A stretch of DNA of 27,650 bases from a virus, in IMG/VR virus record IMGVR_UViG_3300021960_000396, positions 1-27,650 of that record. One strand, given 5' to 3'. How positions within the stretch are numbered: position 1 is the first letter of the stretch; each line of letters opens with the position of its first letter. Made by a program: the position numbers and the translations under genes. This document shows positions 7,182 to 16,152 of the stretch, piece by piece. The notes under the pieces were generated by a model. That model searched no databases. It worked only from the letters and a program-made list of their open reading frames with translations, and had not been told where the DNA came from.

Positions 7182-9860
7182 TTATTTAAGACCATATCGA
7201 CGGGCAGCTTGTTCTCTATGTGGACCCATTTCAGATACACCAATATTGGGAGATGTATTAAAACTGTCTACTCCATCTCTATTTGCCTTAGGATTACCAG
7301 CTAATACAGTGGTATAAAGGTCTAATAGTGAAGCACCTTGCGTAGACATACCTACACCTTCAAATCTATCTTTTAGGAATGCTGCGACAGAAAGCAGTTG
7401 GTTCCTAAATGACATACCTTCTACAACTCCATACGTGGCACGTTCCTCAGGACCGAACTGAATAAGTCCCATATAATTGCCACCATCACCGCCCCATTGA
7501 TTAGGACTATATGTGCCAGCTGTTTCGTAGCCAATAATAGTAGCCAAATCAAGTGCGTTAATACCTAGTTCATTAGAAACTTCCAGAAGAGCTTGTGTAT
7601 CATCTTCAGGGGCTTCTCCTACACCAGTCATGACAGCTTGATCCGGTCTCAGTGAATCTCTGATTGCATAACTATTTCTGTTTTCAAATTCATTAATCTG
7701 CTGCTGAAGAGTTCTAAGCTTCTGCTCGTTAGTAGTTAAATTACTAGTAAATGAAAATCTCTGATTTGCAGACCATGCGCTTTGAATTTCTGCATAAGTC
7801 TGACTTAGTTCTACTGGTTCGATAGTGTCACTCACCTCCGCGATTTTTTGTTGTACTTCGTATTGCGTTAAATTTGTTGATCCGGCAATAGCAGCTAAAA
7901 CTTCACTTTTACCTGTCCTAGCTAATTCCTCAGAGGCAGAAGCTAAAGATTGCTCACCAATGACTGATAACCAGTTTTCCGGCTTTTTCTGTTGAACAGG
8001 TGTTAGTTTTCTCCATGATCTAATCTTTTGTTGAATGACACGTTGAGCAACGGTAGAGTCATCCATTGCCTTGTTGTAAGCAGCAATGCCGTCATTAGTC
8101 AGCGCACCGTTAGCTTGAAGTTTAGTAAGTGAATCTTTAGCAGCTTGATCACCAATTATATTGAGGACTGTTTTTGGATCTTCACCGACAAGAACTGCAT
8201 CCATAAATGCCTTCCTGAATATCTTGACCTGTTCACCTACATACCAATTAAATTGATCAGACTGAGCACCGGCTTCCTTATAGTTTAAGTCTTTAAGCTC
8301 TTTAATAGAGCCTACAATCCTTTCCTTAAGATACTTATTTATGTTCTTATACTCGTCAGAATTGCGAGCCTTATCAAAGTCACGAGCCGGGCCAATGAAT
8401 TGATCATACACAACTTTGGGAGGATTGACTCTGTTCAGTTCAGCAACACTTAAAGTTTGATTTAATCTCGCTTGCTCTAAGATTTCTATCATGACAGGAA
8501 CAAGCCTGGACTCTGCTGTCTGTCTCTTATAGAAATTGTCGTTACTAGTGTCACGACCAGGGCCACCATAAACCTGATCACCGTATGCTGCTAATTCACG
8601 GAAATCTGCAGTTGAAAAAAGACCATCATCGTCTTGTAGCTCCTGCGCCTTTGCGTTCATTGCCATCCGAGTTTTCAGCTGTCTAGCCTCCTCCTCTAAA
8701 GCGATCTGCTTAACTGCATCAGTTTTCCTATCTTGTAAGGCAGCTTCAATAGCAGCCGCAGCCTCGAAATAACCACCCTTTCCAATAGATACTGTCTGAC
8801 CATTCCGATAAAAAGGAGCATCTCTTAATGCAGACAATTCTTGTGCATTTAACTTAGGGATTAAATAACTAACAGCTTCATTGATTGCATTAGGTCTAGG
8901 GTCGTTAGACACTCTTGCCATAACTGCAGAGCCATTGAAAACACCAGAAGAAAATGCAGCTTGGTCAATAATAGCGATACGATAGTTAGTATTTTTCTCC
9001 TGAAGCTTAGCCCTAGTCTCCCTATTAATGATGTTATCAGCTCTAGATAACGCTTGCCGGATTGTAGGATTGTAGGATTTTTCAAGAATCTCGATTCCTG
9101 GGATCCTGCCATCGATCTGTAGGGAACCCCTCATTTGAGATTCCTTAGTAGCAATTGCCTGCCGCTTTTGCTGAACACTAAGAGAAGGATCATTGGCAAT
9201 TTGATCAATCTGCTGGCTATTGATTCTTGCTGTTTCCGTTAAGACGTTAGAGTTATTAATATAGTTACGATAACCACCACCTTTTACAAGATGATCATAC
9301 ATCGCATTAATGAACTCTTGCGACTTACCTTCTTTTAGGTAGTCCTGAACAATATTCGTTTCCTGCCAAGCTGCATTAGAAATCGAGCTATTAACACTTT
9401 GTGCATTAAGTATATCTTTATAAGACAGCTGATGTTTAAAAGCAATCTGATTAATAGCTTTTAGCTGGTTATCTTTGTTTTGCTGGACGATACCTGCAGT
9501 AATATCAAAAGCAGTCTTGGAGAAAGCAGCTAGAGTACTAAATGTATCTAATTTATTCTTGTTTTTAGCTTCCTCCTGAGCGAGGGCTCTTTGCCAATTA
9601 TCTGCTGCAGAAGCTTTCTGGGCGCTGATATTTGAGCTATTAATATTACGGGCTCTTTCGCGATCATCTTGCTGAAAAGCCTGTGCTTGTTGCTGTGCTG
9701 CCAGAAAGAGTTGCTGGTTCTTTTGTAGATGGGCTTGTGCAGTACTCATCCCTTGAAGGCGTCTATTACCTTCGTTTTGGATTTTACGCACCTCATCAGG
9801 AACAATCAGCTGATTACTGGAAAAGCTACCTTCTTGTGCTGAAGATTTAAATTGTGCCAT
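7182..9860 (-). CDS. Internal virion (core) protein, gp15-like, with C-terminal transglycosylase-like domain
   Basis: This 892-residue protein lies between the gp14- and gp16-like genes. The first 130 residues are rich in Gln, Asn and Ala and probably helical (KNQQLFLAAQQQAQAFQQDD). The long middle is helical and unassigned. The last roughly 140 residues look like a lysozyme / lytic transglycosylase fold: LGINALDLATIIGYETAGTY, then a Gly-rich loop and YMGLIQFGPEERATYGV. The glutamate at residue 779 is the candidate catalytic acid, followed by a G-L-I-Q-F segment as in SLT-type domains. Such a domain would cut peptidoglycan when the core is ejected. In T7 the equivalent activity is on gp16, so the enzyme module appears to sit on the neighbouring core protein here. 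Catalysis is inferred from sequence pattern only. Confidence 0.8.
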   Translation of the reverse strand: MAQFKSSAQEGSFSSNQLIVPDEVRKIQNEGNRRLQGMSTAQAHLQKNQQLFLAAQQQAQAFQQDDRERARNINSSNISAQKASAADNWQRALAQEEAKNKNKLDTFSTLAAFSKTAFDITAGIVQQNKDNQLKAINQIAFKHQLSYKDILNAQSVNSSISNAAWQETNIVQDYLKEGKSQEFINAMYDHLVKGGGYRNYINNSNVLTETARINSQQIDQIANDPSLSVQQKRQAIATKESQMRGSLQIDGRIPGIEILEKSYNPTIRQALSRADNIINRETRAKLQEKNTNYRIAIIDQAAFSSGVFNGSAVMARVSNDPRPNAINEAVSYLIPKLNAQELSALRDAPFYRNGQTVSIGKGGYFEAAAAIEAALQDRKTDAVKQIALEEEARQLKTRMAMNAKAQELQDDDGLFSTADFRELAAYGDQVYGGPGRDTSNDNFYKRQTAESRLVPVMIEILEQARLNQTLSVAELNRVNPPKVVYDQFIGPARDFDKARNSDEYKNINKYLKERIVGSIKELKDLNYKEAGAQSDQFNWYVGEQVKIFRKAFMDAVLVGEDPKTVLNIIGDQAAKDSLTKLQANGALTNDGIAAYNKAMDDSTVAQRVIQQKIRSWRKLTPVQQKKPENWLSVIGEQSLASASEELARTGKSEVLAAIAGSTNLTQYEVQQKIAEVSDTIEPVELSQTYAEIQSAWSANQRFSFTSNLTTNEQKLRTLQQQINEFENRNSYAIRDSLRPDQAVMTGVGEAPEDDTQALLEVSNELGINALDLATIIGYETAGTYSPNQWGGDGGNYMGLIQFGPEERATYGVVEGMSFRNQLLSVAAFLKDRFEGVGMSTQGASLLDLYTTVLAGNPKANRDGVDSFNTSPNIGVSEMGPHREQAARRYGLK

Positions 9861-9869
9861 ATACTTTGA

Positions 9870-11720
9870 TTAAAAACTTGAACCTAATGTACCTAATGAT
9901 CTACCAATATTTGTAAAACTAGCAGCCTGAGAAGCATTTAGGCCAAATAGACCTGTAGCCCCAGTAGCAGCAGAAGCACCTATCGAAGCAATAGTGCCGA
10001 TACCGCCTACAGCCATGCCACCAATCGTTAGTGCATCACCAAAGTTAGAAAGACCAACGTTTTCCCTTTCACCCCTGTAAGAAGCTCTATTAGGTTCAGG
10101 ACTGCCTTCGTACTCAGGTAGATCTACATAAGTAGGTCTGAGGAACATCTCCACATAATCCGTATCAGGATTATCATATTCAGCATAGAAAACTCTTGGA
10201 TCAGTAAGCTCAGGTAGAGGTTGTGGTTCAAGCAGTATTGCAGCATCTGCATTCAGATTTGCCTGAATAAGAGAGTTCTGAATTTTTTTCCTTACAATTG
10301 CATCTCGCTCTTCAATACTCATTTTTGAAGCAGCGATCTTCATTTTATCTAGACCTAGATTTGCATCTAGTTTTGCGCTACCAAGTTCGTATTGATTGTC
10401 AGCCCTATCTCTTGCAATTTGATCTACCATATCAAGCTGTGAACTTTTCAAGTCAAAGGTATTATTAGTTCTGTCCCTATTAATCCTGTCACCAACATCA
10501 AGAAGATCGCTTTGTAAATCGAACTCATTATTTGCACGATTTTTTCGGATAGTATTCTGTGTATTGAGTAGAGAGCTCTGAAGCTCAAACTCATTATTAC
10601 TACGGTCCTTTGCGATTGCCTTCTCTTGTGCAGCTATAGATTCTTGTAAGTAAAAAGCATTATTAGCTCTATCTCTAGATGCTAGGACCATAGTTTGCTC
10701 AAGAATAAGCATGTCTTTAAGCTGAGCAATACCTAAGTCAATACCTTGTTCTGCATACATCAAGCCACTAGCGATCGAAGCCCGTATAGCTCCGGATTCA
10801 GCCATCACGCCAAGTACATTCTTAGTAGAAGATCTGCCAGCAGTACCAGAAGAGCTAAGAGCACCTGCCGCTTTCATGCCAGCAATGATTGCTCTTTGAG
10901 CTTCGACCTGACTTTGCCCCTGTGCCTTGCGTCGCTCCAGTTGGAATTGAGCAATATTACTAAGGAACTTGTTCTGCAAAGATGCATCTTTAAAATTAGC
11001 TTCAACCAACTGATTACGCTTAGTGAACTCAGCATTGGTTAAAGAAGCTGTGTATTTAAAATCAGCATCTACTAACTGATCCTGCTTATTAGAACTTAGA
11101 TTAGCCTTAGTACTTTCGTAGTCGTATTTTGCATCGACCAGTAGATTATTCTGTTTTGACTTAAGATTTTGTTTGTTCGAAGCGTACTGATAATCTGCAG
11201 AAGTCAGTTGATTCTGCTGGTCAAAGAAAAGGTTATCAGATTGAAATGCATAATTAATATCAGCATCAACTAATTGGTTACGCCTATCGACCTTTAGACC
11301 AGTACTATTAGCTGAGAAATCAAGAAAGGTTTGACCCTCATCAAACATAACTGCAAGAAGGTCATCCCTCTTTTTTGCGTTCTGCTCTAAACCGGCTGTA
11401 TAAGCAGCCATTGAGTTAAAGCTTTTCTGCTGAGCGGCTTGCTGTACAGACTTCTGGTAGGCTTTCTGAGCAACGTCAAACTCATAATTCTGCATTTCAA
11501 CAGCAGCTTCATACTGTTGAATTGCATTCGCTTCTTGAAATTGTAGATTAGCCTCATTGTCAGCAATCTGAGCATTTCGGGAATCTACTTGAAAATCATA
11601 GTTGTTTTTCCTCAGGCGTTCATTAAACCGCCACATCTCCTTGTCAGACTTAAATTGAGCGTTCTCAGCTTTACGTCTTTCGTTGTTCCTATCTGCTGCA
11701 CCAAATAATCCTAGGACCAT
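9870..11720 (-). CDS. Internal virion (core) protein, gp14-like, with two 22-residue repeat arrays
   Basis: This 616-residue protein follows tail tube B, the position of gp14 in T7-like phages, though it is much longer than T7 gp14 (about 196 residues). It is highly helical. Two arrays have exact 22-residue periods: residues 148-257 (units beginning NQLVDAD, at 148, 170, 192, 214 and 236) and residues 351-460 (units beginning RxNN, at 351, 373, 395, 417 and 439). Between them lies a Gly/Ser patch (GALSSSGTAGRSS, about 287-298) of the kind I recall in gp14-like proteins. Residues about 562-595 are Gly/Ala-rich and hydrophobic and could enter the membrane. The start ATG at 11720 is supported by GAGG 9 nt upstream. 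An ejected channel component is the likely role, from position and helical character. Confidence 0.8.
   Translation of the reverse strand: MVLGLFGAADRNNERRKAENAQFKSDKEMWRFNERLRKNNYDFQVDSRNAQIADNEANLQFQEANAIQQYEAAVEMQNYEFDVAQKAYQKSVQQAAQQKSFNSMAAYTAGLEQNAKKRDDLLAVMFDEGQTFLDFSANSTGLKVDRRNQLVDADINYAFQSDNLFFDQQNQLTSADYQYASNKQNLKSKQNNLLVDAKYDYESTKANLSSNKQDQLVDADFKYTASLTNAEFTKRNQLVEANFKDASLQNKFLSNIAQFQLERRKAQGQSQVEAQRAIIAGMKAAGALSSSGTAGRSSTKNVLGVMAESGAIRASIASGLMYAEQGIDLGIAQLKDMLILEQTMVLASRDRANNAFYLQESIAAQEKAIAKDRSNNEFELQSSLLNTQNTIRKNRANNEFDLQSDLLDVGDRINRDRTNNTFDLKSSQLDMVDQIARDRADNQYELGSAKLDANLGLDKMKIAASKMSIEERDAIVRKKIQNSLIQANLNADAAILLEPQPLPELTDPRVFYAEYDNPDTDYVEMFLRPTYVDLPEYEGSPEPNRASYRGERENVGLSNFGDALTIGGMAVGGIGTIASIGASAATGATGLFGLNASQAASFTNIGRSLGTLGSSF
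10341..10670 (-). repeat. Coding repeat array 2: five 22-residue units in the gp14-like protein
   Basis: Five consecutive units start with R-x-N/D-N followed by x-F/Y-x-L, with no insertions (residues 351, 373, 395, 417, 439). Examples are RSNNEFELQSSLLNTQNTI and RANNEFDLQSDLLDVGDRI. Twenty-two residues equal two hendecads, which fits a right-handed or straight coiled coil rather than a heptad one. Confidence 0.85.
10950..11279 (-). repeat. Coding repeat array 1: five 22-residue units in the gp14-like protein
   Basis: Five consecutive units of 22 residues start at residues 148, 170, 192, 214 and 236, with Leu at the third place of every unit (150, 172, 194, 216, 238) and mostly LVDA after it. 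The sequence differs from array 2 but the period is identical. Confidence 0.85.
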
Positions 11721-11723
11721 CCT

Positions 11724-14357
11724 TTATTTCCTCTTATAAAATCTAGGTGTATAATTGCCTTCCCACATCATTGCGTTGAGTGCGACTGGGAATGGAGTGT
11801 TGTTAAATATCCTTAGGCTGAAATTCTCTGTTCGCTGATGAATAGGTACAGTAAAGACAGACCCATTATCAAGCGGTACATCATTAGCAAGATACTGGTT
11901 TGCTTCAATTACAGGATTAGTAGTAAACCACTCCTTAATTAGAAATGAAATAGCAGAGTTAGCAGGCGGAGCAGTAGTAAATGAAATGGATGTATCGTTA
12001 ATAAAGCTGAAAGCTGTTGTAGCAATGCCGTTCACAGTGACCTTAACGTCACTTCTATCTTCGTAAGCTAAGTCTTTTTTATTGAATTGATATACTGTAG
12101 TGGAGCCATCACCGATGAAATCAACTTTGTACGGAACACGACCTAGTTGATTTACCTTGAAGCTCATTGAACCAGACAAACCAACAGAGAATTTCATTCT
12201 TGCAATAGTTAGGTTTGCTGTGAAGTCAGACATCCTTTCATCTGGCCTATAGTATGTAGTAGGTAGATGTACATCAAAATTATATTTATAACCCACAATC
12301 ACATCTGACGCAACGCTTGTAAGATCTTTTTGCGGTACAATAAAAAAGGGTCCAGCACCATCACTACTTCGTTCTGGAGTAATAGTGAATCCTGATTCAA
12401 CAAACGAACCAGCACTAGTATTACCTTTAATAATTAATGATGGGGTTAGGTCAGAAGCATCGTTGTATGGCAAGTAACACTTACTAAGTTTGTTAGTAGA
12501 GTCATATACAACACTAGCTGCCGTTGCAAATAGGTCTATACATGGATTAACTTTCTGACCACTATTGTTGACAATAATAGCTTGTTCAGGACTCTGACTT
12601 AATGCTGTTTTCAAAAGAACAACCTGTCCTCCTTGCTTAGTGACTGCATACATATCATCAGAATCAATGGAAAGGAACTGTGTATTCCCTGGCATGACCC
12701 AACTAGTCCATGCTTCCATTAAGTTCTTTTCGCCATCAGTGTAGTATCTAAAAATATATACTTCTCTTTCTGATTGACTAGAAAGGGCAATCATAGAGTT
12801 CTGTGGACTAGCAACCAAATGATCAATATTTGGAGAAATCCACTCTTTCACGACTCGCGATAAGTCAAGCACTTGAGGGTTCATTTGCTGCCCCTTAGTG
12901 ACCATACTAAAAACTCGTGAGTAGCCCGGAGTCTTACTAATGAAATTGATATTTGTACCAACATCAACTGGTAATACATTATTATCCATCTCAAAGTTAG
13001 AGATAGTTCTAATAGTAGCTAACGATGGAGTTAGAACACCACTATCTGAGAACAGCATAAACTGCTGTCGTGAAGAGAATAGAATGACGCCTTGTGCTGT
13101 TGGAATAACTGCATAGAGTCTTGTCGGCAGGATTGACGAACAACTAATATCAATAGGATCTGAATCAAGTGATGTCTGTGCTGTCTCAAAGAAGAAGTTG
13201 TAATACTTACCAGAGCGGCTCATGATTACATTATCCTTTGATAGAAAGCCAAGTCTGTTGCTATGGAAGAAAGCAGCGGAAATGGTTTCTCCTACAAAAC
13301 TAGGATCACTATTGGTAGTCTGATCACCAACTAGCCTGTCGGCATAATTAATATGTTGAAAGACAAAAGTATTTAATGCTGTATTAATTAGCTCATGAGG
13401 CATTGTGGAATAATCTAAGCCAGGAGATACGCCTGGGCTAATAGTTTCTTCCCAATAACCACGACCACTCACACCATCGTCAGCAACGAACTTTGTGTAA
13501 TAGTCATCAACTGACGTTATGGTATTTACAATTTTGACGATATGACCGTGGTAAGTTTCAAGAGGAAGCAATGCAACACTTGAAGCTTCATCTTGGAATG
13601 CAGTCAAACCAGCATTGGAAGCACCACCTCTAACTTGTAAAGTAAAGGAAGCTGGTGAGCCACCTACTGTACGAGAAATATTTAAACTAGATTTACCGTT
13701 CCTAGTTACTGACCAAGTACCAGTAAAGTCTGCGTTGCTAGCAGCCTGTTGTGCAGCAATGCCATTGGTAATTGCATCCTTAATATTATGACCAGACTTG
13801 TCAGTCAAAATATCGTCAAACGTAAAGTCATCAACATGTGATGTAGTCTGAAACTGAACACCTTGTAGAGTGACATAGTAATCAACTTCAGGCGCTGCAG
13901 ATTCTAAGACAATGGTGCCTACAGCATTTACCTGTGTAGGAGGTATGGGCTGGGTTCCAACAACAACTTGATCATTGATGACAATAGTAGTGTCTTGAAC
14001 AGTCAGTAATCTGTAGTTATTTCTGGATCCTGAAAGGTATGCAGGTGATCCAGAGGCATACGTGACAGTACAGGCAACACCGCTTAATGCATTCCAGATG
14101 AAGATGTTAGAACCTTTGATGCATCCAATATAGATTTCATCATCATCCCTATTTATGTAGAACCATTTAGCATCATCATATGTAGTACCTGTACCCAGGT
14201 TTGTTATATGCTTAAAGCCAGGTCTTTTTGTTAAACCATACGTTGCATCAGGAAAACCGTTGTAGCACTGACGGACCTGACCGGGAAGCATTTTATCATC
14301 TGATTGTTTTGATACTCCGCCAAGATAGGTAGAGATCCGTTGTGTTACTGCAGCCAT
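11724..14357 (-). CDS. Tail tubular protein B (nozzle), T7 gp12-like
   Basis: This 877-residue protein begins like T7 gp12: a QRISTYLGGVSKQSDDKMLPGQV segment, then YGLTKRPGFKHI. It is followed by a beta-rich propeller-type body, including INYADRLVGDQTTNSDPSFVGE and FFHSNRLGFLSKDNVIMSR. In T7 this protein forms the hexameric nozzle below gp11. It is somewhat longer than T7 gp12 (about 794). Part of the extra length is a block at residues about 745-808 (GDGSTTVYQFNKKDLAYEDRSDVKVTVNG...ISFTTAPPANSAISFLIK) that clearly resembles the N-terminal attachment domain of the gp17-like fiber in this same genome. The C-terminus (MMWEGNYTPRFYKRK) matches the end typical of the family. The gene abuts tail tube A directly (stop and start adjacent). 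Confidence 0.92.
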   Translation of the reverse strand: MAAVTQRISTYLGGVSKQSDDKMLPGQVRQCYNGFPDATYGLTKRPGFKHITNLGTGTTYDDAKWFYINRDDDEIYIGCIKGSNIFIWNALSGVACTVTYASGSPAYLSGSRNNYRLLTVQDTTIVINDQVVVGTQPIPPTQVNAVGTIVLESAAPEVDYYVTLQGVQFQTTSHVDDFTFDDILTDKSGHNIKDAITNGIAAQQAASNADFTGTWSVTRNGKSSLNISRTVGGSPASFTLQVRGGASNAGLTAFQDEASSVALLPLETYHGHIVKIVNTITSVDDYYTKFVADDGVSGRGYWEETISPGVSPGLDYSTMPHELINTALNTFVFQHINYADRLVGDQTTNSDPSFVGETISAAFFHSNRLGFLSKDNVIMSRSGKYYNFFFETAQTSLDSDPIDISCSSILPTRLYAVIPTAQGVILFSSRQQFMLFSDSGVLTPSLATIRTISNFEMDNNVLPVDVGTNINFISKTPGYSRVFSMVTKGQQMNPQVLDLSRVVKEWISPNIDHLVASPQNSMIALSSQSEREVYIFRYYTDGEKNLMEAWTSWVMPGNTQFLSIDSDDMYAVTKQGGQVVLLKTALSQSPEQAIIVNNSGQKVNPCIDLFATAASVVYDSTNKLSKCYLPYNDASDLTPSLIIKGNTSAGSFVESGFTITPERSSDGAGPFFIVPQKDLTSVASDVIVGYKYNFDVHLPTTYYRPDERMSDFTANLTIARMKFSVGLSGSMSFKVNQLGRVPYKVDFIGDGSTTVYQFNKKDLAYEDRSDVKVTVNGIATTAFSFINDTSISFTTAPPANSAISFLIKEWFTTNPVIEANQYLANDVPLDNGSVFTVPIHQRTENFSLRIFNNTPFPVALNAMMWEGNYTPRFYKRK
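11730..11733 (-). promoter_or_regulatory. Shine-Dalgarno of the gp14-like gene
   Basis: GAGG on the minus strand, 9 nt before the ATG at 11720 and inside the 3' end of the tail tube B gene. It is one of few clear ribosome binding sites in the window and fixes this start. Confidence 0.5.
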
Positions 14358-14972
14358 TTATCTATAAAGTACGTTGTAAGGTTGATAGCTGTTATATGTA
14401 TTCGTAGCGCCAGGGTGACCAAAGAATGTGTAATCTCCTTGATTACATTCGTACTCCATAGCAAGGGCTCTACTCATCCCTTCTTTTTGTTGAAGCATTT
14501 CATACTGATTAGGGTCACCTACGATTCGACTTGATACTGTCGTAGCTGCCTTATTAGTAATAAAGTCTGCAATAGGCGTAGGGATATCTACCCAGTCAAA
14601 CAACCAAGTGATATCACACACTACCTTCTTAGTAAATGTATAAGTGTGTTTTGCCTTGTCGTAGAGCTTACCGCTACGCCTAATTACATTAAGCTGAGCA
14701 TTAGCCGCATTCTTAGATGCGTCAATCTGCAGCATATTATTAGGAATTAGAATTTCATTATTGCTGTCAGGAAGCATGTCATAGTTAAGCTCCTTATTAA
14801 ATGACCATCCTTCCGCCTGTACTTCCCGTGAGACTTCTAACAAAGTCTGATAGGCAATCGCAACGTCCGGGTTGGTTTGATCTAGGGTTGTCACAGGCGC
14901 TTGACCACATGACTGTAGTATTTGATTTACAGCTGGCAGCTCTCGCTGAGCATTCGTGGTTGGAAAAGCCAT
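14358..14972 (-). CDS. Tail tubular protein A (adaptor), T7 gp11-like
   Basis: This 204-residue protein has the family opening AVNQILQSCGQAPVTTLDQTNPDVAIAYQTLLEVSREVQAEGWSF and the ending GDPNQYEMLQQKEGMSRALAMEYEC. T7 gp11 (196 residues) forms a dodecameric ring that joins the portal to the nozzle. It is the first gene after the post-capsid terminator and is followed without a gap by tail tube B. No Shine-Dalgarno is visible; the start is preceded by an A/T-only stretch. Confidence 0.92.
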   Translation of the reverse strand: MAFPTTNAQRELPAVNQILQSCGQAPVTTLDQTNPDVAIAYQTLLEVSREVQAEGWSFNKELNYDMLPDSNNEILIPNNMLQIDASKNAANAQLNVIRRSGKLYDKAKHTYTFTKKVVCDITWLFDWVDIPTPIADFITNKAATTVSSRIVGDPNQYEMLQQKEGMSRALAMEYECNQGDYTFFGHPGATNTYNSYQPYNVLYR

Positions 14973-14986
14973 ATTATTTTAAGGTT

Positions 14987-15013
14987 AAAAAAAAGGGCCT
15001 CCGAAGAGACCCC
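14987..15013 (-). terminator. Rho-independent terminator after the capsid gene
   Basis: On the minus strand a 7-bp stem GGGTCTC / GAGGCCC (one G-U pair) closes a TTCG tetraloop with a C-G closing pair, and eight T residues follow directly. In plus-strand orientation the wobble becomes a C-A mismatch, so the sense is minus. It lies 14 nt past the capsid stop codon, the same place as the T7 terminator T-phi after gene 10, and would favour capsid and upstream genes over tail genes. Confidence 0.85.
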
Positions 15014-15027
15014 AAAGAGTATTTAAA

Positions 15028-16152
15028 TCAGAATGCAGAAGGTGCAGTAGCACCGACATACAGCTCAACAGCTGCAGCAGGGTTGAGGTAATCAGCACCC
15101 ATTGCAAGACGGCCAAGGATAACGTCGCCCTGATAAATCACAGAGACATCACCACTGGTGACTTGTACTTGAGGACCGATTGCTTCAACACAAGCGGCTG
15201 CTTCACGTTGGAAGATAAGACCACAAGATGTAGCAGCAACTTCTGCGGCAGTACCGTAGTCATTGTTGATTCCAGTCTGTGCAGTAGAAGCATCCTCCAA
15301 GGCAGGTCCGATGAAGTCACCGGTATTGCCAGGAGAGGTTTGGCCAGTAGTACCGCCATACTTCGTACCGTACTTACCAAGGAACGGGATGTTCATTGAC
15401 TTGTAGATGTGGATACCCGCAATCTCGATGATGCCGTTACCGCCTTGCAGAGCATTGCCCTGAGCGTCACGGTTGACAAGACCATTGGAACCAACAGCTT
15501 GGATCAATTCGTAGTACTGACGTGGGTTCAGGACGGCACAGCGGCCATCACTTGAAACACCCTTTTCATCCATTGCAGCGGCTGCATCATAGAAAGAAGC
15601 AACCAATGCGGAAGAAGAGAAAGCATCAGATTCGTTGGTAGAAGATCCAACACGGATTTGAGTACCACCAGGCTCAACGAAGCCGGTTGCACTTACTGGG
15701 GATGCTGCACGAGCACCACGAGCAACTGCACGGAAGATCAAGCGGTCATACTTTTCTGCGAGGGCGTAGCCGATCTTGCGGCTGATTTCCGAACGCAGAT
15801 CGTAGTGAGAAAGAGTTTCGTCAAGGTCATAAACGAAGGCTGAACTAATCAGCAGGTCGTCAACCGTGACGGTCTTCTCTGCCACAGGAGGCGCACCGTC
15901 GGAGTTACCGAGGATTGCATTTCCTGGGGTGTGATACTCAGCCTTGGTACGGCCAGTATAAATGAACTGCAATGACTTGCCGTTCTTTAGTGTACGCTTC
16001 ATCACAAGATCGCGAGCGATCGTATTGTGTTGGAAGCCCTTGAACATCTCACCAGAGAAGAGCTTTAAATACAAAGCTCGCTTATCACCAGCAAGATTAG
16101 ATTGACCTAGATTAACCAAACTGGTTGTCAGGTCTGAAGATTGTTGTGCCAT
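15028..16152 (-). CDS. Major capsid protein, T7 gp10-like
   Basis: The 374-residue product has the HK97-fold capsid pattern of T7-like marine phages. Its opening includes DKRALYLKLFSGEMFKGFQ, then AKYHTPGN-type strands and TVDDLLISSAFVYDLDETLSHYDLRSE. There is a helix EKYDRLIFRAVARGARAAS, then RCAVLNPRQYYELIQAV, and the C-terminal domain ends in DYLNPAAAVELYVGA. The length is near that of T7 gp10A (345). It would form the icosahedral shell around the scaffold. It is preceded by an unusual structured leader and followed by a strong terminator, so its transcript level is probably set separately. No Shine-Dalgarno precedes the ATG at 16152, only CTAACTTAA. Confidence 0.95.
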   Translation of the reverse strand: MAQQSSDLTTSLVNLGQSNLAGDKRALYLKLFSGEMFKGFQHNTIARDLVMKRTLKNGKSLQFIYTGRTKAEYHTPGNAILGNSDGAPPVAEKTVTVDDLLISSAFVYDLDETLSHYDLRSEISRKIGYALAEKYDRLIFRAVARGARAASPVSATGFVEPGGTQIRVGSSTNESDAFSSSALVASFYDAAAAMDEKGVSSDGRCAVLNPRQYYELIQAVGSNGLVNRDAQGNALQGGNGIIEIAGIHIYKSMNIPFLGKYGTKYGGTTGQTSPGNTGDFIGPALEDASTAQTGINNDYGTAAEVAATSCGLIFQREAAACVEAIGPQVQVTSGDVSVIYQGDVILGRLAMGADYLNPAAAVELYVGATAPSAF

